This document shows, one piece after another, positions 6,636 to 8,902 of a stretch of 8,902 nucleotides of DNA; within the stretch, counting starts at the first letter, position 1, and each line of letters begins with the position of its first letter. This stretch comes from Bacillota bacterium. GTDB taxonomy: Bacteria > Bacillota > Sulfobacillia > JAJZYS01 > JAJYTV01. The stretch lies in contig JAJZIE010000093.1 in the NCBI GenBank assembly GCA_021810725.1, positions 1 through 8,902 on the forward strand. The letters run 5' to 3'. Below the pieces are notes generated by a model. The model saw nothing but the letters and a program-made list of their open reading frames with translations, had not been told where the DNA came from and searched no databases. The position numbers were made by a program, and so were the translations under genes.

Positions 6636-6659
6636 CTTGCGCAGGCTGACCTGCTTGCG
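6636..6659. repeat. Spaced direct repeat between divergent genes, candidate operator
   Basis: Two copies of CTTGCG start at 6636 and 6654, an 18-base offset, flanking the inverted repeat CAGG-CTGA-CCTG (6642-6653). The structure overlaps the proposed -35 of hemQ in the roughly 120-base gap between divergent genes, where an operator would be expected. The copies are short and chance is a real alternative. Confidence 0.3.
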
Positions 6660-6673
6660 GCGAGATGTACAAT
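6646..6673 (+). promoter_or_regulatory. Candidate sigma-70-type promoter of hemQ
   Basis: The -10 hexamer TACAAT (6668-6673) matches the consensus at five of six positions and stands out in G+C-rich sequence. CTGACC (6646-6651) matches TTGACA at four of six with a 16-base spacer. Transcription would start near 6680, directly at GTG 6681, which suggests a leaderless hemQ message. Confidence 0.5.
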
Positions 6674-7451
6674 GAACGGGGTGAAGATCAAGGTGGCGAA
6701 GGCACCGGAGACGCTCGACGGCTGGTTTTGCCTGCATAACCTGTACCGCATCGACTGGTCCCGCTGGCAGGCGCTGGCGCAGGACCGCAAGGATGCGATG
6801 CTGGCCGAGGCGGAAGGCCTGATGGCGAGAGAACAGGCGAAAGAGGCCGATCACCTGGGCTCCAGCGGCCACTACTGGCTGCTCGGTCACAAGGCGGACC
6901 TCATGGGTGTGCATTTTCGGCCGACGCTCGAAGACCTCGCGGCCATCGAGAATGCCTGGGCGAAGAGCGAGATCGGCAGCTGCCTCGTTCCAGCCTACTC
7001 CTACTTCTCCGTCGTGGAGCTTTCGACCCACACGTCGGCGCCACGCACCGAGGAGGCGGCTCGCGAGGCGGAGGCCGCGCTGCGCCACCGGCTCGAGCCC
7101 GATCTTCCCCAAAGCCGGTACGTCTGCTTCTACCCGATGAGCAAGCTGCGCGGCGAGCAGCACAACTGGTACATGCTCGACGCCGCGGCGCGCCGGGACC
7201 TGATGCGCAGCCATGGCGTCATCGGCCACAGTTACGCCGATCGGGTGCGGCAGATCATCACGGGCTCCATGGGCCTCGACGACTGGGAGTGGGGCGTGGA
7301 TCTCTTTTCCGACGATCCTCTGCAGTTCAAGAAGATCATCTATGAGATGCGCTTCGACGAAGTCAGCGCCGTATACGCGCTCTTCGGCTCCTTCTTCGTG
7401 GGCATGAGGCTCGCGGCCGGGGACCTTCGCCAGTACCTCGCCCAGGCGTGA
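6672..7451 (+). CDS. hemQ: Coproheme decarboxylase (ChdC/HemQ, chlorite-dismutase family)
   Basis: A 259-residue protein (from ATG 6672) that removes two propionate carboxylates from Fe-coproporphyrin III to give heme b, the last step of the coproporphyrin-dependent heme pathway, using peroxide. The sequence closely follows Firmicutes/Thermus-type HemQ: TLDGW near the N-terminus, GHKAD (72-76), PAYSYFSVVELS (107-118), the catalytic Tyr154 in CFYPM, the proximal heme ligand H181 in MRSHG, the distal-side Q194 in RQIITGS, and GLDDWEWGVDLFSDD plus YEMRFDEVSA toward the end. A distal Gln rather than Arg fits a decarboxylase, not a true chlorite dismutase. Neither candidate start has a good ribosome site; GTG 6681 (three residues shorter) would suit a leaderless message from the TACAAT box at 6668-6673 and is a serious alternative. 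An alpha-oxoamine synthase follows 47 bases later. Confidence 0.95.
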   Translation: MNGVKIKVAKAPETLDGWFCLHNLYRIDWSRWQALAQDRKDAMLAEAEGLMAREQAKEADHLGSSGHYWLLGHKADLMGVHFRPTLEDLAAIENAWAKSEIGSCLVPAYSYFSVVELSTHTSAPRTEEAAREAEAALRHRLEPDLPQSRYVCFYPMSKLRGEQHNWYMLDAAARRDLMRSHGVIGHSYADRVRQIITGSMGLDDWEWGVDLFSDDPLQFKKIIYEMRFDEVSAVYALFGSFFVGMRLAAGDLRQYLAQA

Positions 7452-7483
7452 GGTGGCGTCAGGCCAGTGAAGGGAATCCGTAG

Positions 7484-7490
7484 AAGGGAG
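7484..7490 (+). promoter_or_regulatory. Ribosome binding site of the alpha-oxoamine synthase
   Basis: AAGGGAG ends eight bases before ATG 7499. It lies in the 47-base gap after hemQ, which shows no obvious terminator, so translation from a shared transcript is plausible. Confidence 0.7.
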
Positions 7491-7498
7491 CGTCACAC

Positions 7499-8671
<1,173 letters not shown>

Positions 8672-8674
8672 GAG

Positions 8675-8902
8675 ATGGCGCGCCGAGGCGTCTGGCAGGA
8701 AGCTGGCCTCTGGCTGACGATCCTGATCTGGAGCCTCAATTTCCTGGCGGTGAAGATCGGCGTCGGCGACCTGCCGCCGACGGTCTTCACCGCCCTCCGC
8801 TTCATCGTAGCCGTTCCCGCGCTCTGGCTGCTGGCCGCGCGGCAGGGTGGCACCAGGATCGCGCGCGAGGATTATTGGTGGCTCGCCCTGAGCGGCATCG
8901 TC
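8675..8902 (+). CDS. EamA/DMT-family transporter, N-terminal part (cut by window end)
   Basis: The first 76 codons of a drug/metabolite-transporter-like membrane protein. Residues about 10-30 (LWLTILIWSLNFLAVKIGV) and about 39-57 (FTALRFIVAVPALWLLAA) form two hydrophobic segments separated by a short loop with PP, the usual EamA start: an N-terminal helix with a W-x-x-N-F pattern followed by a helix containing RF. Full proteins carry about ten membrane segments in two EamA repeats; the rest is beyond the window. The start is ATG 8675, since the upstream alpha-oxoamine synthase stop (TAG 8669-8671) lies in the same frame six bases ahead. The AGGAG at 8670-8674 abuts the ATG, so re-initiation by ribosomes finishing the upstream gene is likely. 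The substrate is unknown (amino acids or other metabolites are typical). Confidence 0.85.
   Translation, partial: MARRGVWQEAGLWLTILIWSLNFLAVKIGVGDLPPTVFTALRFIVAVPALWLLAARQGGTRIAREDYWWLALSGIV

Noticed and set aside
6552..7496. N-terminal extension of the epimerase frame across hemQ
   Set aside because: The Rossmann motif begins right after ATG 6551, which has a good ribosome site, and the upstream part is the antisense of hemQ.

Overview
The window is a G+C-rich (about two thirds by eye, not counted) bacterial chromosomal segment with tightly packed genes, short intergenic gaps, GTG/TTG starts and purine-rich Shine-Dalgarno sites. I cannot name the organism. The best lineage clues are a coproheme decarboxylase of the Firmicutes/Thermus/Chloroflexota type and an alpha-oxoamine synthase that reads very like the Thermus enzyme. 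These suggest a monoderm or Deinococcus/Chloroflexota-like lineage rather than a proteobacterium. No mobile element, rRNA, tRNA or CRISPR array was seen.

Layout. Positions 1-540 hold no convincing gene. From 541 to 5503 five genes run on the plus strand: a class II aldolase/adducin protein with a large unrecognised N-terminal domain, a zinc alcohol dehydrogenase resembling the NDMA/mycofactocin-dependent group, a 142-residue SCP2 (sterol-carrier) protein, an aldehyde dehydrogenase whose TTG start overlaps the SCP2 stop codon, and, after a 69-base gap, a HAD phosphatase-like hydrolase. A minus-strand NAD(P)-dependent epimerase/reductase (5538-6551) converges on the HAD gene. A divergent intergenic region of about 120 bases then leads into a plus-strand unit: coproheme decarboxylase (ChdC/HemQ), a 2-amino-3-ketobutyrate-CoA-ligase-like alpha-oxoamine synthase, and the first 76 codons of an EamA/DMT transporter cut by the window end.

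How the genes may work together. Alcohol dehydrogenase, SCP2 protein and aldehyde dehydrogenase form a compact block that could take a (probably hydrophobic) alcohol through its aldehyde to a carboxylate, with SCP2 holding the substrate. The aldolase-fold protein upstream could make or consume the carbonyl intermediate. This linked catabolic cassette is the most interesting part of the window, but its substrate cannot be read from sequence. The second unit places the last step of the coproporphyrin-dependent heme pathway next to a CoA-dependent amino-ketone synthase that lacks the usual 5-aminolevulinate synthase signature, so the two are probably neighbours rather than one pathway. The hemQ upstream region carries a good -10 element placed so that a leaderless mRNA starting at GTG 6681 is possible.
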